From Brevundimonas bullata (GTDB lineage: Bacteria; Pseudomonadota; Alphaproteobacteria; Caulobacterales; Caulobacteraceae), in the NCBI RefSeq assembly GCF_014207965.1, contig NZ_JACHLM010000003.1, positions 613,621 to 677,620 of the forward strand: a stretch of 64,000 nucleotides of DNA, read 5' to 3'. Positions within the stretch are counted from its first letter, which is position 1, and every line of letters begins with the position of its first letter. Below are positions 9,451 through 17,270 of the stretch, one piece after another. The notes below the pieces were generated by a model that was not told the DNA's origin, did not search any database, and saw nothing but the letters and a program-made list of their open reading frames with translations. The position numbers were made by a program, and so were the translations under genes.

Positions 9451-9564
9451 TGCAGGTCAAATCATCCACCTCGGCTTGCCCTTCAGGATTTCTTGATCTT
9501 TCGGCACGAGATTTCGCGCCTGGCGCTCGCGCGCGCCCATTCTTCTCAGTCGGAGCCGCCGCCC

Positions 9565-9966
9565 ATGCCCAGGACCTTCAAGAGGCTCGCCGTCAGCGCC
9601 ATCGCCGCCCTGTTCGCGCTCGGCGGCGCCGTCACTGTCCAGGCCCAGGCCCGACCGCTGAACGTGGAGATCGACCACGCCACCCGCGTGCAGCTACGGG
9701 CGCCGGCCGGTTCCGTGATCGTGGCCAATCCCAAGATCGCCGACGTCACCGTGGTCGACGCGACCACCCTGTTCATCACCGGCAAGGGCTACGGCGTGAC
9801 CGAGATCATCGCCGTCGACGCCCTGGGCCGCCCCCTATTCCAGAGCCAGGTCGTGGTCAGCGCCGGTTCGGCCGGCTCGGTCCGCGTCTGGCGCGGCGCC
9901 CAGGCCACGGAAATGGCGTGCGCCTCCAGTTGTTCGCCCAGCGTGCGGGCCGCTCCGGCGCCCTGA
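9565..9966 (+). CDS. Stand-alone secretin/pilus N-domain protein, secreted
   Basis: A 133-residue periplasmic protein with a signal peptide ending AQA (about residue 29). The rest matches the pilus-formation N-terminal domain seen at the start of CpaC-type secretins: VQLRAPAGSVIVANPKIADVTVVDATTLFITGKGYG. It resembles residues 35-110 of the CpaC encoded at 5849-7405 (VIVSNPQVAEAML) but has no secretin core. It precedes two TadE-like genes on the plus strand, so it is probably an accessory of the same pilus machine. The ATG at 9565 is chosen because the signal peptide begins there. Confidence 0.85.
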   Translation: MPRTFKRLAVSAIAALFALGGAVTVQAQARPLNVEIDHATRVQLRAPAGSVIVANPKIADVTVVDATTLFITGKGYGVTEIIAVDALGRPLFQSQVVVSAGSAGSVRVWRGAQATEMACASSCSPSVRAAPAP

Positions 9967-9971
9967 TCCCG

Positions 9972-10523
9972 ATGGTCCGGCTGTTTTTCCGTCATTCCGA
10001 GCAAGGGTCGCGTTTGCGGCGACGGAAACGGGCCCGTGAAGGCTCCACGGCGGTCGAATTCGCCATGATCGCCCTGCCCTTCTTCGTCCTCCTGTTCGGC
10101 ATTCTGGAAGTTGGGCTTCTGCTCTTGCTAGACGCCGTGGTCGAGACGTCGGTTTCCGATGCCAGCCGGCTGATCCGAACGGGCCAGGCCCAGCAGCAGG
10201 CCATGACGCCCCAGCTGATCAAACAGAAGCTCTGCAGCCAGATGAGCGTGTTCGCCGCGGACTGCCCTTCGCGCGCCTACATCGACGTGCGCGTGGTCGA
10301 CGCCTTCAGCAATCCGGTCGCCCCGGACCCCTTTGCATCCGGCGTGTTTGATTCCTCCAAGCTCGACTTCAAGCCCGGCGGCCCGGGTGATCGCGTGCTG
10401 GTGCGAATCTGGTACGAACACCCGATCGTCACCCCCTTCATCAGCCAGGCCTTGTCGCGGACCACGGATCATAAGGTCTGGTTGACGACCTCCCTGGCCT
10501 TCCGCAACGAGCCCTACCAATGA
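9972..10523 (+). CDS. TadE-like pseudopilin
   Basis: Minor pilin-like protein of Tad loci, 183 residues. A basic N terminus (RLRRRKRAREG) is followed by the TadE motif STAVEFAMIALPFFVLLFGILEVGLLLL, with the pilin-like Glu and a single membrane segment. The periplasmic part has two cysteines (LCSQMSVFAADC). It starts 5 bases after the upstream gene stops and its own stop overlaps the next start (ATGA), so the three plus-strand genes form an operon. A much longer open frame upstream in this frame is noise. Confidence 0.9.
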   Translation: MVRLFFRHSEQGSRLRRRKRAREGSTAVEFAMIALPFFVLLFGILEVGLLLLLDAVVETSVSDASRLIRTGQAQQQAMTPQLIKQKLCSQMSVFAADCPSRAYIDVRVVDAFSNPVAPDPFASGVFDSSKLDFKPGGPGDRVLVRIWYEHPIVTPFISQALSRTTDHKVWLTTSLAFRNEPYQ

Positions 10524-11080
10524 GCCGCCGCGTCGCCCTCGGCGTGATCAGACGGTTCGAGCGCGACCGACGCGGCGCCTCGGCCGTCGAGTTCGCGCTG
10601 ATCGCCCCCGTCATGTTGCTGATCTATTTCGGCCTCGTGGAGATCTGCCAGGGCTATATGGCCAGCCGTCGCGCCAGCCACACCGCCTCCATCGTCGCCG
10701 ACCTGGTGGCGCAGTCGGACGCGACGACCACCCAGGACCTGACCAGCATCTTCGCCATCGGCGACATGATCATGCGGCCCTTTCCCTCCACGCCCCTGGC
10801 TATCCGCGTTTCCAGTGTCACCATGGACGCCAACGGCGTGGCCCGCGTCGACTGGAGCCGAGGCAGCAAGACAACGACCCTGACCGCACGCGGCAAGACC
10901 TCCGTCGTCAGCGACTTGCCGCCTGGGCTGATTGACAGGGGCGAAAGCCTGATCCTGGGCGAGACCGAGTTTGAATACACCTCACCCTTCGCCCAGGTGA
11001 TCAAGACGCCGATCAAATTCACCCGCAGCTACTACCTGAGACCGCGGACCGTAGAGCGGATCACCTGCGCCAACTGCTAG
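10520..11080 (+). CDS. TadE/TadG-like pseudopilin
   Basis: Second minor pilin-like protein, 186 residues. It has the same architecture as its upstream neighbour: a basic leader (RRFERDRRG), the motif ASAVEFALIAPVMLLIYFGLVEICQGY, then a periplasmic domain with a C-terminal cysteine pair (CANC). It overlaps the preceding gene by 4 bases and its end overlaps the convergent pabB end by 4 bases. No terminator hairpin separates the two converging genes. Confidence 0.9.
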   Translation: MSRRVALGVIRRFERDRRGASAVEFALIAPVMLLIYFGLVEICQGYMASRRASHTASIVADLVAQSDATTTQDLTSIFAIGDMIMRPFPSTPLAIRVSSVTMDANGVARVDWSRGSKTTTLTARGKTSVVSDLPPGLIDRGESLILGETEFEYTSPFAQVIKTPIKFTRSYYLRPRTVERITCANC

Positions 11081-12399
11081 GCGCCGGCCAGAGCTTCCTT
11101 CAGCGCCTGGATCTTGGCCTCGGTCTCCTCGCGCTCAGCTCGGGGGTCGCTGTCGGCGACGATGCCCGCCCCGGCCAGGGCGCGGAACCGCCAGCCGGCC
11201 TCGTCCCGCTCGAACGACGCGGTACGGATCAGCACCGAGGCCGTCAGCCCGCCATCGCCCGCTAGACCCAGGCCGAACAGCGAGCCGCACCAGGGCCCGC
11301 GCGGCGGCTCATGCCCGGCGATGACCTTCATGGCCTGATGCTTGGGAGCGCCGGTGATCGAGCCGGGCGGGAATGTGGCCTCCATAACCTCGGCGGCGCC
11401 GACGCCGGGCGCCGCCGTCGCCGTCACGGTCGAGACCAGATGATGCACGGTAGGATGGCTTTCGACCTCGAACAGCCGCTCGACCTTGACCGAGCCGGGC
11501 ACAGCTCCCCGCGCCAGATCATTGCGCATCAGATCAACGATCATCAGGTTCTCGGCCCGGTCCTTGGCGCTGGCGACCAGGTCGGCGGCCAGTTCCGCGT
11601 CGCGCGCCGGGTCGCCGGCGCGCGGCCGCGTGCCCTTGATCGGGCGGGTCTCGATGCGGCCTGTGACCGGATCAAAGGTCAGGAACAGCTCCGGCGAGTT
11701 GGACACCAGCGCCCGCTGGCCCAGCCGCCAGAAGGCGCCGTAAGCCGCGCCGCGTTCAGCTGAAAGCCGCGCGAAGACGTCGAACGGATCGCGCCCAGCC
11801 GCCAGTCGGCCGCTCCAGCCGCGGGCGATATTGGCCTGAAACAGTTCGCCCGCCCCGATGCGCGCCACGACGTCTGCGACAGCGGCCTCATAGGCTTCAG
11901 GCGAGGCCTCGCCGACAAAGGCGGCGGCGGGCGCGGTCGGGATCGACAGCGCGACCGCCTCGGCCCGCCAGCCCGCCGCGCGGCGGCCTTGCGCCTCGGC
12001 CTCAATCGCGTTCACACCCCGGCCAACCGCCCGGACCTCGCCCGCCGCATGGTCAAAGGCCAGCAAAGCCGGATAGCGGGCCAGCATCAGGTCGGGCCAG
12101 ATCTCGTCGCGCGCGCCCGTGGCCGGACGCGCTCCAGCGTCATAGCTCATCAGCCCGACCACGCCGCCGCCCGCGAAACAGAAGTCGCGCAGAGTTTCGA
12201 ACGGCGCTGCGTCATCAACTGCGCCCACGAACATCCGGTCCGGCTCGCAGGCGACAAAGGACCAGCGCCCGCCATGCGCTGAAGGATCCCCTGCCCCTGC
12301 CAGAAGCGCCAAAGCCCCCTCGCGCCGGTTCAGACCGACGGCGACGGCCAGCGGCTCAACCCAATCCAGCCGCGCGATATGGACGACCGGCAGGCTCAT
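11077..12399 (-). CDS. pabB: Aminodeoxychorismate synthase component I
   Basis: Cytoplasmic chorismate-using enzyme of folate synthesis: with a glutamine amidotransferase partner it converts chorismate to 4-amino-4-deoxychorismate. It has 440 residues. Chorismate-binding motifs are clear: IETRPIKGTRPR, NLMIVDLMRNDLARG and PGSITGAPKHQAMKVI. The PIKGT signature (lysine) separates PabB from the anthranilate synthase component TrpE (PIAGT). There is no fused aminotransferase or PabC domain. Its start overlaps the stop of the phosphatase gene upstream (ATGA). Confidence 0.92.
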   Translation of the reverse strand: MSLPVVHIARLDWVEPLAVAVGLNRREGALALLAGAGDPSAHGGRWSFVACEPDRMFVGAVDDAAPFETLRDFCFAGGGVVGLMSYDAGARPATGARDEIWPDLMLARYPALLAFDHAAGEVRAVGRGVNAIEAEAQGRRAAGWRAEAVALSIPTAPAAAFVGEASPEAYEAAVADVVARIGAGELFQANIARGWSGRLAAGRDPFDVFARLSAERGAAYGAFWRLGQRALVSNSPELFLTFDPVTGRIETRPIKGTRPRAGDPARDAELAADLVASAKDRAENLMIVDLMRNDLARGAVPGSVKVERLFEVESHPTVHHLVSTVTATAAPGVGAAEVMEATFPPGSITGAPKHQAMKVIAGHEPPRGPWCGSLFGLGLAGDGGLTASVLIRTASFERDEAGWRFRALAGAGIVADSDPRAEREETEAKIQALKEALAGA

Positions 12400-13184
12400 G
12401 TCGTCAGTCGCCCTCTAATGCGCTCGGCCAGGACGGCGTCCACGCCCAGAGCCTGCTCCAGATACCCTCCTATCGACCCATGCCGCGTCGCAATCTCGGC
12501 GAAGGCGCCGTCCAGATAGGCGGGCTCGACGCCAAGGAAGGCGACCACCGCCCCGTGCGAGGCAGGACGCCCCGTCATCTCGGTCAGCTTCCTGGCGATG
12601 CCCTCGGCCCGGCCATCCAGATCGACGGCGACATTGGTCAGCAGATAATCGTTGATGAGGTCGTCGCGCGACACGCCCAGCAGGCTGTGGGTCAGGGCCG
12701 CCAGCAGGCCGGTACGGTCCTTGCCCGCCGCGCAGTGGAGAAGCACCGGCCCGTCGGTCTCGGCCAAGGCGCGGAAATAGCGGCTGAACAGGTCGACGTG
12801 GGCCGCCTCGAACGGCAGACGACGATAGGTGTCGGTCATGAAAGCGCGGCCCGAGGTCTCGTTCAGGTCGGCGGTCTTCAGAAAGGTGATGTGCGGGGCC
12901 TCGCCGTCGTCGTCGTGATCGCTCTCGATCAGCTGTCCGGCCCAGTTCGCCGGTCGTCGCGACGGCTGGTCGCGGCGCTCGCTGGGACGGCGCAGGTCGA
13001 CCACCACAGAGAGGTTCAGCGCCGCCAACTGCGCCAAATCGGCCTCGGTCGCCCGCGCCTGATGGGCCGAGCGATACAGACGCCCGCGCGCGACGCGCAT
13101 TCCGACCTTGGCCTCGCCTACGGCGTAGTCGCCGTAGTCGCGGAAATTGTCGAGGGCCTGAAACGGCAGAAGACGGTCGCTCAT
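12396..13184 (-). CDS. Tyrosine-protein phosphatase, DSP-like family 3
   Basis: A 262-residue cytoplasmic phosphatase of the bacterial Y_phosphatase3 family. The P-loop HCAAGKDRTG spans residues 150-159, with catalytic Cys151 and Arg157. Upstream are family motifs NFRDYGDYA and VVDLRRPSER (substrate-side Asp/Arg). The family includes Mycobacterium PtpB-like enzymes acting on phosphotyrosine, phosphoserine or phosphoinositides; the substrate here cannot be read from sequence. It is translationally coupled to pabB, but I see no functional link. Confidence 0.88.
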   Translation of the reverse strand: MSDRLLPFQALDNFRDYGDYAVGEAKVGMRVARGRLYRSAHQARATEADLAQLAALNLSVVVDLRRPSERRDQPSRRPANWAGQLIESDHDDDGEAPHITFLKTADLNETSGRAFMTDTYRRLPFEAAHVDLFSRYFRALAETDGPVLLHCAAGKDRTGLLAALTHSLLGVSRDDLINDYLLTNVAVDLDGRAEGIARKLTEMTGRPASHGAVVAFLGVEPAYLDGAFAEIATRHGSIGGYLEQALGVDAVLAERIRGRLTT

Positions 13185-13217
13185 GACCGCCTTCCTTAGC
13201 CGGTTTCGAGAAAGTCG

Positions 13218-13541
13218 CTAGCGGGCGACCAGACTGGACATGGCGTCCAGATAGGCGACGAAGGCGTCGCGGCCCGCCTCGGTCATCGTCGCCCGCGTCA
13301 GGGGCTTGCGGGCCTGAAAGCTCTTGGCCACCTCGACGAAGCCCGCCTCTTCCAGCTTGCGCAGGTGAACCGACAGATTGCCGTCCGTGGTCTGCAGCCG
13401 GGCCTTCAGCTCATTGAAGTCGGCGGCCCCGACGCCCGAGAGATAGGCCATGATCCCCAGACGCACCCGCCCATGAATGACCTCGTCGATACGGCCGATA
13501 TCGAAGGCGTCAACCGTATCCCCAGCCGTATCCGAGGCCAT
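13218..13541 (-). CDS. Winged-helix transcriptional regulator (HTH_45/MarR-ArsR-like)
   Basis: A 107-residue DNA-binding protein made almost entirely of one winged helix: VIHGRVRLGIMAYLSG, DFNELKARLQTTDGNLSVHLRKLEEAGFVEVAKSF, then the wing GRKPLTRATMTEAG-like region. There are no metal-binding cysteines. It overlaps the upstream membrane-protein gene by one base (stop and start share 13541), a common pairing for this family. It may control its own operon through the palindrome at 14204-14228. Confidence 0.85.
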   Translation of the reverse strand: MASDTAGDTVDAFDIGRIDEVIHGRVRLGIMAYLSGVGAADFNELKARLQTTDGNLSVHLRKLEEAGFVEVAKSFQARKPLTRATMTEAGRDAFVAYLDAMSSLVAR

Positions 13542-14167
13542 CAGATCACCTCCGACGGTTCCTGGCGCACCAGCAGGACGCCGGGAACGAGGGCGAACAG
13601 GAAGAGCCCCGCCGCATAGCCCAGCCACATCAGCGGACTGCCGGTCAGCAAGGCGATCAGCGGCGCGGCGATCCAGCAGGCGATGGCCAGCCTCCACTGC
13701 CACTTCTGATCGCTCATCGTCGCCGACACCGCCCAGCCCGAGCCGTAGAGAGCGAAGATCAGCGACGGGAAGAGCATGAAGGCGACGTCGCTCTGCATCT
13801 TCCAACTGACCACGGACATCGCCAGCGACATGACGAAGATGGCCAGACCGACGCCCATCCAGCCTACGCCGGCCGCGCGGTTGGCCACCGACTGTGCGCC
13901 GGGCTTGCGGTCAGTCTGGCGGATCTGCCAGATCAGGATCGCGAAGAAGGCCAACAGAGCCCCACCCCACAGGACGGCGTAGGCGACCGGCGGCACGGCG
14001 AGAATTCCGCTGTCGATGCCATAGGCGACGACCGAGGCCAGGCCGAAGATCAGACCGGCGGAAATCAATATCCGACCGCCCAGCAGCGGAGTCTGCCGCC
14101 CCTCCTGGGCCAGGGCCTTCATATAGGCGATGTCGTCGTGAACGGACTGAACTTGATCTCGGGTCAT
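13541..14167 (-). CDS. Six-segment membrane protein of unknown function, partner of the regulator
   Basis: A 208-residue integral membrane protein. A short cytoplasmic N terminus (MTRDQVQSVHDDIAYMKALAQEG) is followed by about six hydrophobic segments arranged as hairpins, ending LFALVPGVLLVRQEPSEVI. I recognise no catalytic motif. It is the first gene of a two-gene operon with the winged-helix regulator. In similar pairs the small membrane protein is thought to be the controlled product or an effector-sensing partner, but here that is inference. Confidence 0.75.
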   Translation of the reverse strand: MTRDQVQSVHDDIAYMKALAQEGRQTPLLGGRILISAGLIFGLASVVAYGIDSGILAVPPVAYAVLWGGALLAFFAILIWQIRQTDRKPGAQSVANRAAGVGWMGVGLAIFVMSLAMSVVSWKMQSDVAFMLFPSLIFALYGSGWAVSATMSDQKWQWRLAIACWIAAPLIALLTGSPLMWLGYAAGLFLFALVPGVLLVRQEPSEVI

Positions 14168-14203
14168 GGCGTCTCTCCCTGCCTGTTGGTCGGAAGGTGC
14201 GCC

Positions 14204-14228
14204 AAGAACTTTATGTTGTAAAGTTCTT
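14204..14228. promoter_or_regulatory. Perfect 10-base inverted repeat, candidate operator
   Basis: AAGAACTTTA at 14204-14213 and TAAAGTTCTT at 14219-14228 flank the spacer TGTTG. It lies 37 bases before the membrane-protein start (minus strand) and 41 bases before the methyltransferase start (plus strand), where a dimeric regulator would sit. It stands out in composition from the GC-rich surroundings. The adjacent winged-helix regulator is the natural candidate ligand. Confidence 0.65.
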
Positions 14229-14268
14229 TTTCTGAGACGAGACGCGCGACGCATTCTAGGCCTTGGCC

Positions 14269-15015
14269 ATGCGCCTCGCCTTTCATCACATCGCCTATCA
14301 GCCCCTGGCCGTCTGCAACGCCCTGTCGATGGACCGGCTGGACGCGACCATCAGGCGCGCGGGGCTAAAAGCCGACGCCCCCGTCATGGACATCGGCTGC
14401 GCCTATGGCGAGGTGTCGATCCATCTGGCCCGCGCCTTTGACGCCCGCGTCACAGCCGTCGAACTGGACCCGGTCATGGCGGAGGGCGCCGAGGCCCGGA
14501 TCGCGGCGGCAGGCCTGTCGGACCGCATCACGCTGCGACGTGAGACCTCGGCGGCGGCCCTGGCCGCCTTGCCGCCCTTCGACCTGATCGTGGCCATCGG
14601 CTCGACCGAGCCGGCCGGCAAGGGCCTGCGCGAGCCCGCCGCTGTCTTCGCCGCCCTAGCCGAGCACCTGACGCCGGGCGGCGCGCTTCTGTGGGGCGAC
14701 CTGTTCTGGCAGGACGAGCCGCCCGCCCCCTTGCGCCAACTGGTCGAGACCGGCGGCTATTACGTCGCCCACGAAGCCCTGCAATCGGCGGCGCGCGAGG
14801 CAGGGCTGGAGGTCGTCTCCGCCGAGATCAGCGACGAGGCCGAATGGGCGACCTATCGCACAGGCATGGAGACGGCCATCGCCTGCTGGCTGGACGCTTG
14901 CCCCGACCACGCCGACGCGCCGTCGCTGGCGGCGACGGCGCACCGCATCAAGATGATGCTCGACTTCGGCGTCGACTACCTCGGCTTCGGCCTCTACCTG
15001 TTCCGCAAGGGCTGA
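14269..15015 (+). CDS. Class I SAM-dependent methyltransferase
   Basis: A 248-residue cytoplasmic methyltransferase of unknown substrate. Motif I is VMDIGCAYGEVS (residues about 43-54), motif II is VTAVELDP, and a later core strand is FDLIVAIGS. The C-terminal half (LLWGDLFWQDEPP, MMLDFGVDYLGFGLYLF) resembles small-molecule methyltransferases. It is divergent from the regulator/membrane-protein operon and could share its palindromic operator. The ATG at 14269 is preferred to a TTG two codons earlier. Confidence 0.8.
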   Translation: MRLAFHHIAYQPLAVCNALSMDRLDATIRRAGLKADAPVMDIGCAYGEVSIHLARAFDARVTAVELDPVMAEGAEARIAAAGLSDRITLRRETSAAALAALPPFDLIVAIGSTEPAGKGLREPAAVFAALAEHLTPGGALLWGDLFWQDEPPAPLRQLVETGGYYVAHEALQSAAREAGLEVVSAEISDEAEWATYRTGMETAIACWLDACPDHADAPSLAATAHRIKMMLDFGVDYLGFGLYLFRKG

Positions 15016-15025
15016 CGCACATCAT

Positions 15026-15174
15026 CTCTCGCTCCCCTTCATGGGGAGGGTGGCTGAGGGGAAGCGGCAGACGGGTGGGGGCGCTTCGGCCGTTCAAGCG
15101 CCGCGCCCGTATCACCACGCCCTCCCCACCCGGTCGCTGACGCCCCCCCCTCCCCATGAAGGGGAGGGAGAAAG
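15026..15174. repeat. Intergenic inverted-repeat element, family A, copy 1
   Basis: About 150 bases. The left arm reads CTCCCCTTCATGGGGAGGG followed by TGGCTGAG; the right arm is its near complement (CCCTCCCCATGAAGGGGAG). An inner pair of GGGTGGGG-type blocks also complements (CCCCACCCGGTCGCTGA). It fills the gap between the convergent methyltransferase and amn genes and closely matches the element at 30558-30726. It has no coding capacity and no transposase, so it is most likely a small palindromic, MITE-like repeat. When transcribed it could also act as a terminator-like structure. Confidence 0.8.
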
Positions 15175-15189
15175 CGCGCCCTTCTCTTC

Positions 15190-16635
15190 CTACCGGAACG
15201 GCGGCTCGTCGAAGGCGCGCAGCTTGCGCGAGTGCAGCTTGCCGCCCTCGGCTCGCAGAAGATCAACCGCCTGAATACCGATCTGCAGGTGCTCCGAGAT
15301 CGAGCCTTCGTAGAAGCGATTGGCCTGACCCGGCAGCTTGATCTCGCCGTGCAGCGGCTTGTCCGAGACGCACAACAGGGTCCCGTAGGGGACGCGGAAG
15401 CGATAGCCTTGCGCGGCGATGGTGGCGCTTTCCATGTCGATGGCGACGGCGCGGCTCTGGTTGAAGCGCAGGGCCGACTTGGAATAGCGCAGCTCCCAGT
15501 TGCGGTCGTCGGTGGTGACGACGGTGCCGGTGCGCAGCCGCTTCTTGACCTCTTCGCCCGGCGCGCCCGAGACCAGCTTGGTCGCGTCATAGAGGGCGCG
15601 CTGCACCTCGGCGATCGACGGGATGGGGATGTCGGCGGGCAGGACCGCGTCCAGCACGTGATCGTCGCGCAGATAGGCGTGGGCCAGGACGTAGTCGCCG
15701 ATGGTCTGGCTGGCGCGCAGCCCGCCGCAGTGGCCGATCATCATCCAGGCGTGCGGACGGGTGACGGCCAGGTGGTCGCAGATGGTCTTGGCGTTCGACG
15801 GGCCGACCCCGATGTTGACCAGGGTGATGCCCTGACCGTCGGCGCGGGTCAGGTGATAGGCGGGCATCTGATGCCGGCGCCAGGCCGCGTCCATGATGGC
15901 GCGTTCCGGGTCCGGGGTTTCGCGGTCGATGATCACGCCGCCGGCGCACGACAGGGTCTGATAGACGCTGGTCGGATCGGCCAGCTGGGCGCAGGCCCAA
16001 CGCACGAACTCATCGACATAGCGGTGATAGTTGGTGAACAGGACATAGGACTGCACGTCCTCGACCGGCGTGCCGGTGTAGTGACGCAGCCGGGCCAGCG
16101 AGAAGTCGGTGCGCAGACCGTCGAACTGGGCCAGGGGGAAGTCCTCGCCCGGCGCGAACAGGCCGTCGGAGATCTCGTCGCCGATGTGGGCCAGGTCCGT
16201 GGTCGGGAACCAGCGCGCGATGGACGCCGTCATGGTGCTGTCCAGCGCCACGCCGGAACCGTCCAGCACATAGGGGAAGGGGATTTCCTGATCCGAAGGC
16301 TCGACCGTGATCGTGGCGCCGTACTCGGCGACCAGCAGGCTCAGCTGCTCCAGCAGGTAGTCGCGATACAGGTCCGGGCGGGTGACGGTCGTCGTATAGA
16401 CGCCGGTGCGCGACAGGCGGGCGAAGGCCCGTGTCTCAAGGTCCTGGGGACGGTCGCCGAACCAGCTGACGGTCAGTCGCGGATAGGCGAACAGGCCGGC
16501 GGCCCGCGCTTCGGGATCGGCGCGCTCGCCGGTCTCGAGGAAGCGCTTCACTGCGGCTCGCAGATTGGCGACGGATTGATTGTAGAGGGTTTCGAGGCGG
16601 TCCAGCGCCGCCTGGGGGGTCATCTTGTCTGTCAT
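15190..16635 (-). CDS. amn: AMP nucleosidase
   Basis: Cytoplasmic enzyme that splits AMP into adenine and ribose 5-phosphate and so lowers the AMP pool. The 481 residues match the length of E. coli Amn. An N-terminal Amn-specific domain (residues about 1-180) is followed by the nucleoside-phosphorylase-like domain (VNIGVGPSNAKTICDHLAVTRPHAWMMIGHCGGLR, VAIDMESATIAAQGYRFRVPYGTLLCVSDKPLHGEIKLPG). The ATG at 16635 (MTDKMTPQAAL) is preferred; 16 upstream codons in frame have no family look. It is transcribed divergently from the SRPBCC gene. Confidence 0.94.
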   Translation of the reverse strand: MTDKMTPQAALDRLETLYNQSVANLRAAVKRFLETGERADPEARAAGLFAYPRLTVSWFGDRPQDLETRAFARLSRTGVYTTTVTRPDLYRDYLLEQLSLLVAEYGATITVEPSDQEIPFPYVLDGSGVALDSTMTASIARWFPTTDLAHIGDEISDGLFAPGEDFPLAQFDGLRTDFSLARLRHYTGTPVEDVQSYVLFTNYHRYVDEFVRWACAQLADPTSVYQTLSCAGGVIIDRETPDPERAIMDAAWRRHQMPAYHLTRADGQGITLVNIGVGPSNAKTICDHLAVTRPHAWMMIGHCGGLRASQTIGDYVLAHAYLRDDHVLDAVLPADIPIPSIAEVQRALYDATKLVSGAPGEEVKKRLRTGTVVTTDDRNWELRYSKSALRFNQSRAVAIDMESATIAAQGYRFRVPYGTLLCVSDKPLHGEIKLPGQANRFYEGSISEHLQIGIQAVDLLRAEGGKLHSRKLRAFDEPPFR

Positions 16636-16745
16636 GACTTCCTCTAGCCGAAAACCGTGACCGTGGCGAGACGGGGGAAACACAAGGACACGACTGTTGA
16701 CCGCGGGCGGCGGTTGGCGTTCCGCTGTCGCTCAGGAGAACGCCT

Positions 16746-17270
16746 ATGTCCCGACAGCTGATTTCGGTCGCCGCCGCCTTGCTGATGCTGACCGCCGCCC
16801 CTGCCCTCGCCGAGGTCAAGTCGGCCACGCCGGGCGGCTTCGAGGTCGGCGGCACGGTCGCGATCGAGGCCCCGCCTGCCCGCGTCTGGGCCGTGCTGAC
16901 CGCGCCCGACGCCTGGTGGAGCCGCGACCACCGCTGGTTCAAGGCCTCGACCCTGTCGCTGGATCTCGCGCCCGGCGGCTGCTGGTGCGAGCGGGCGGCG
17001 GACGGCCGCGTCTCGCGCCATCTGGAGACGGCCCTGGTCGAGCCGGGATCGAAGCTGGTCCTGCGCGGGGGGCTCGGCCCCTTGCAGGGTCAGGGTGCGA
17101 GCGGCGGACTGACCTTCGAGATCAAGGCCGAGGGCGAAGGCAGCGTCCTGACCTGGGCCTACATCGTCGGCGGCTACACGCCGGGCGGACTGGAGGCCTG
17201 GGCCGCGCCGGTCGACGGCGTCCTGTTGGCGCAACTGGCCAATCTGAAGGCCCGCGCCGAGGCCGATTAG
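16746..17270 (+). CDS. Secreted SRPBCC (START/AHA1-like) domain protein
   Basis: A 174-residue protein with a clear signal peptide (MSRQLISVAAALLMLTAAPALA). A helix-grip SRPBCC domain follows: GTVAIEAPPARVWAVLTAPDAWWS, then LEPGSKLVLRGGLGPLQGQGASGGLTFEIKAEGEGSVLTWAY. Such domains bind hydrophobic ligands or act in stress responses; the ligand is not evident. It is one of the few periplasmic versions of the fold. Its last 4 bases overlap the end of the convergent hydrolase gene. Confidence 0.82.
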   Translation: MSRQLISVAAALLMLTAAPALAEVKSATPGGFEVGGTVAIEAPPARVWAVLTAPDAWWSRDHRWFKASTLSLDLAPGGCWCERAADGRVSRHLETALVEPGSKLVLRGGLGPLQGQGASGGLTFEIKAEGEGSVLTWAYIVGGYTPGGLEAWAAPVDGVLLAQLANLKARAEAD

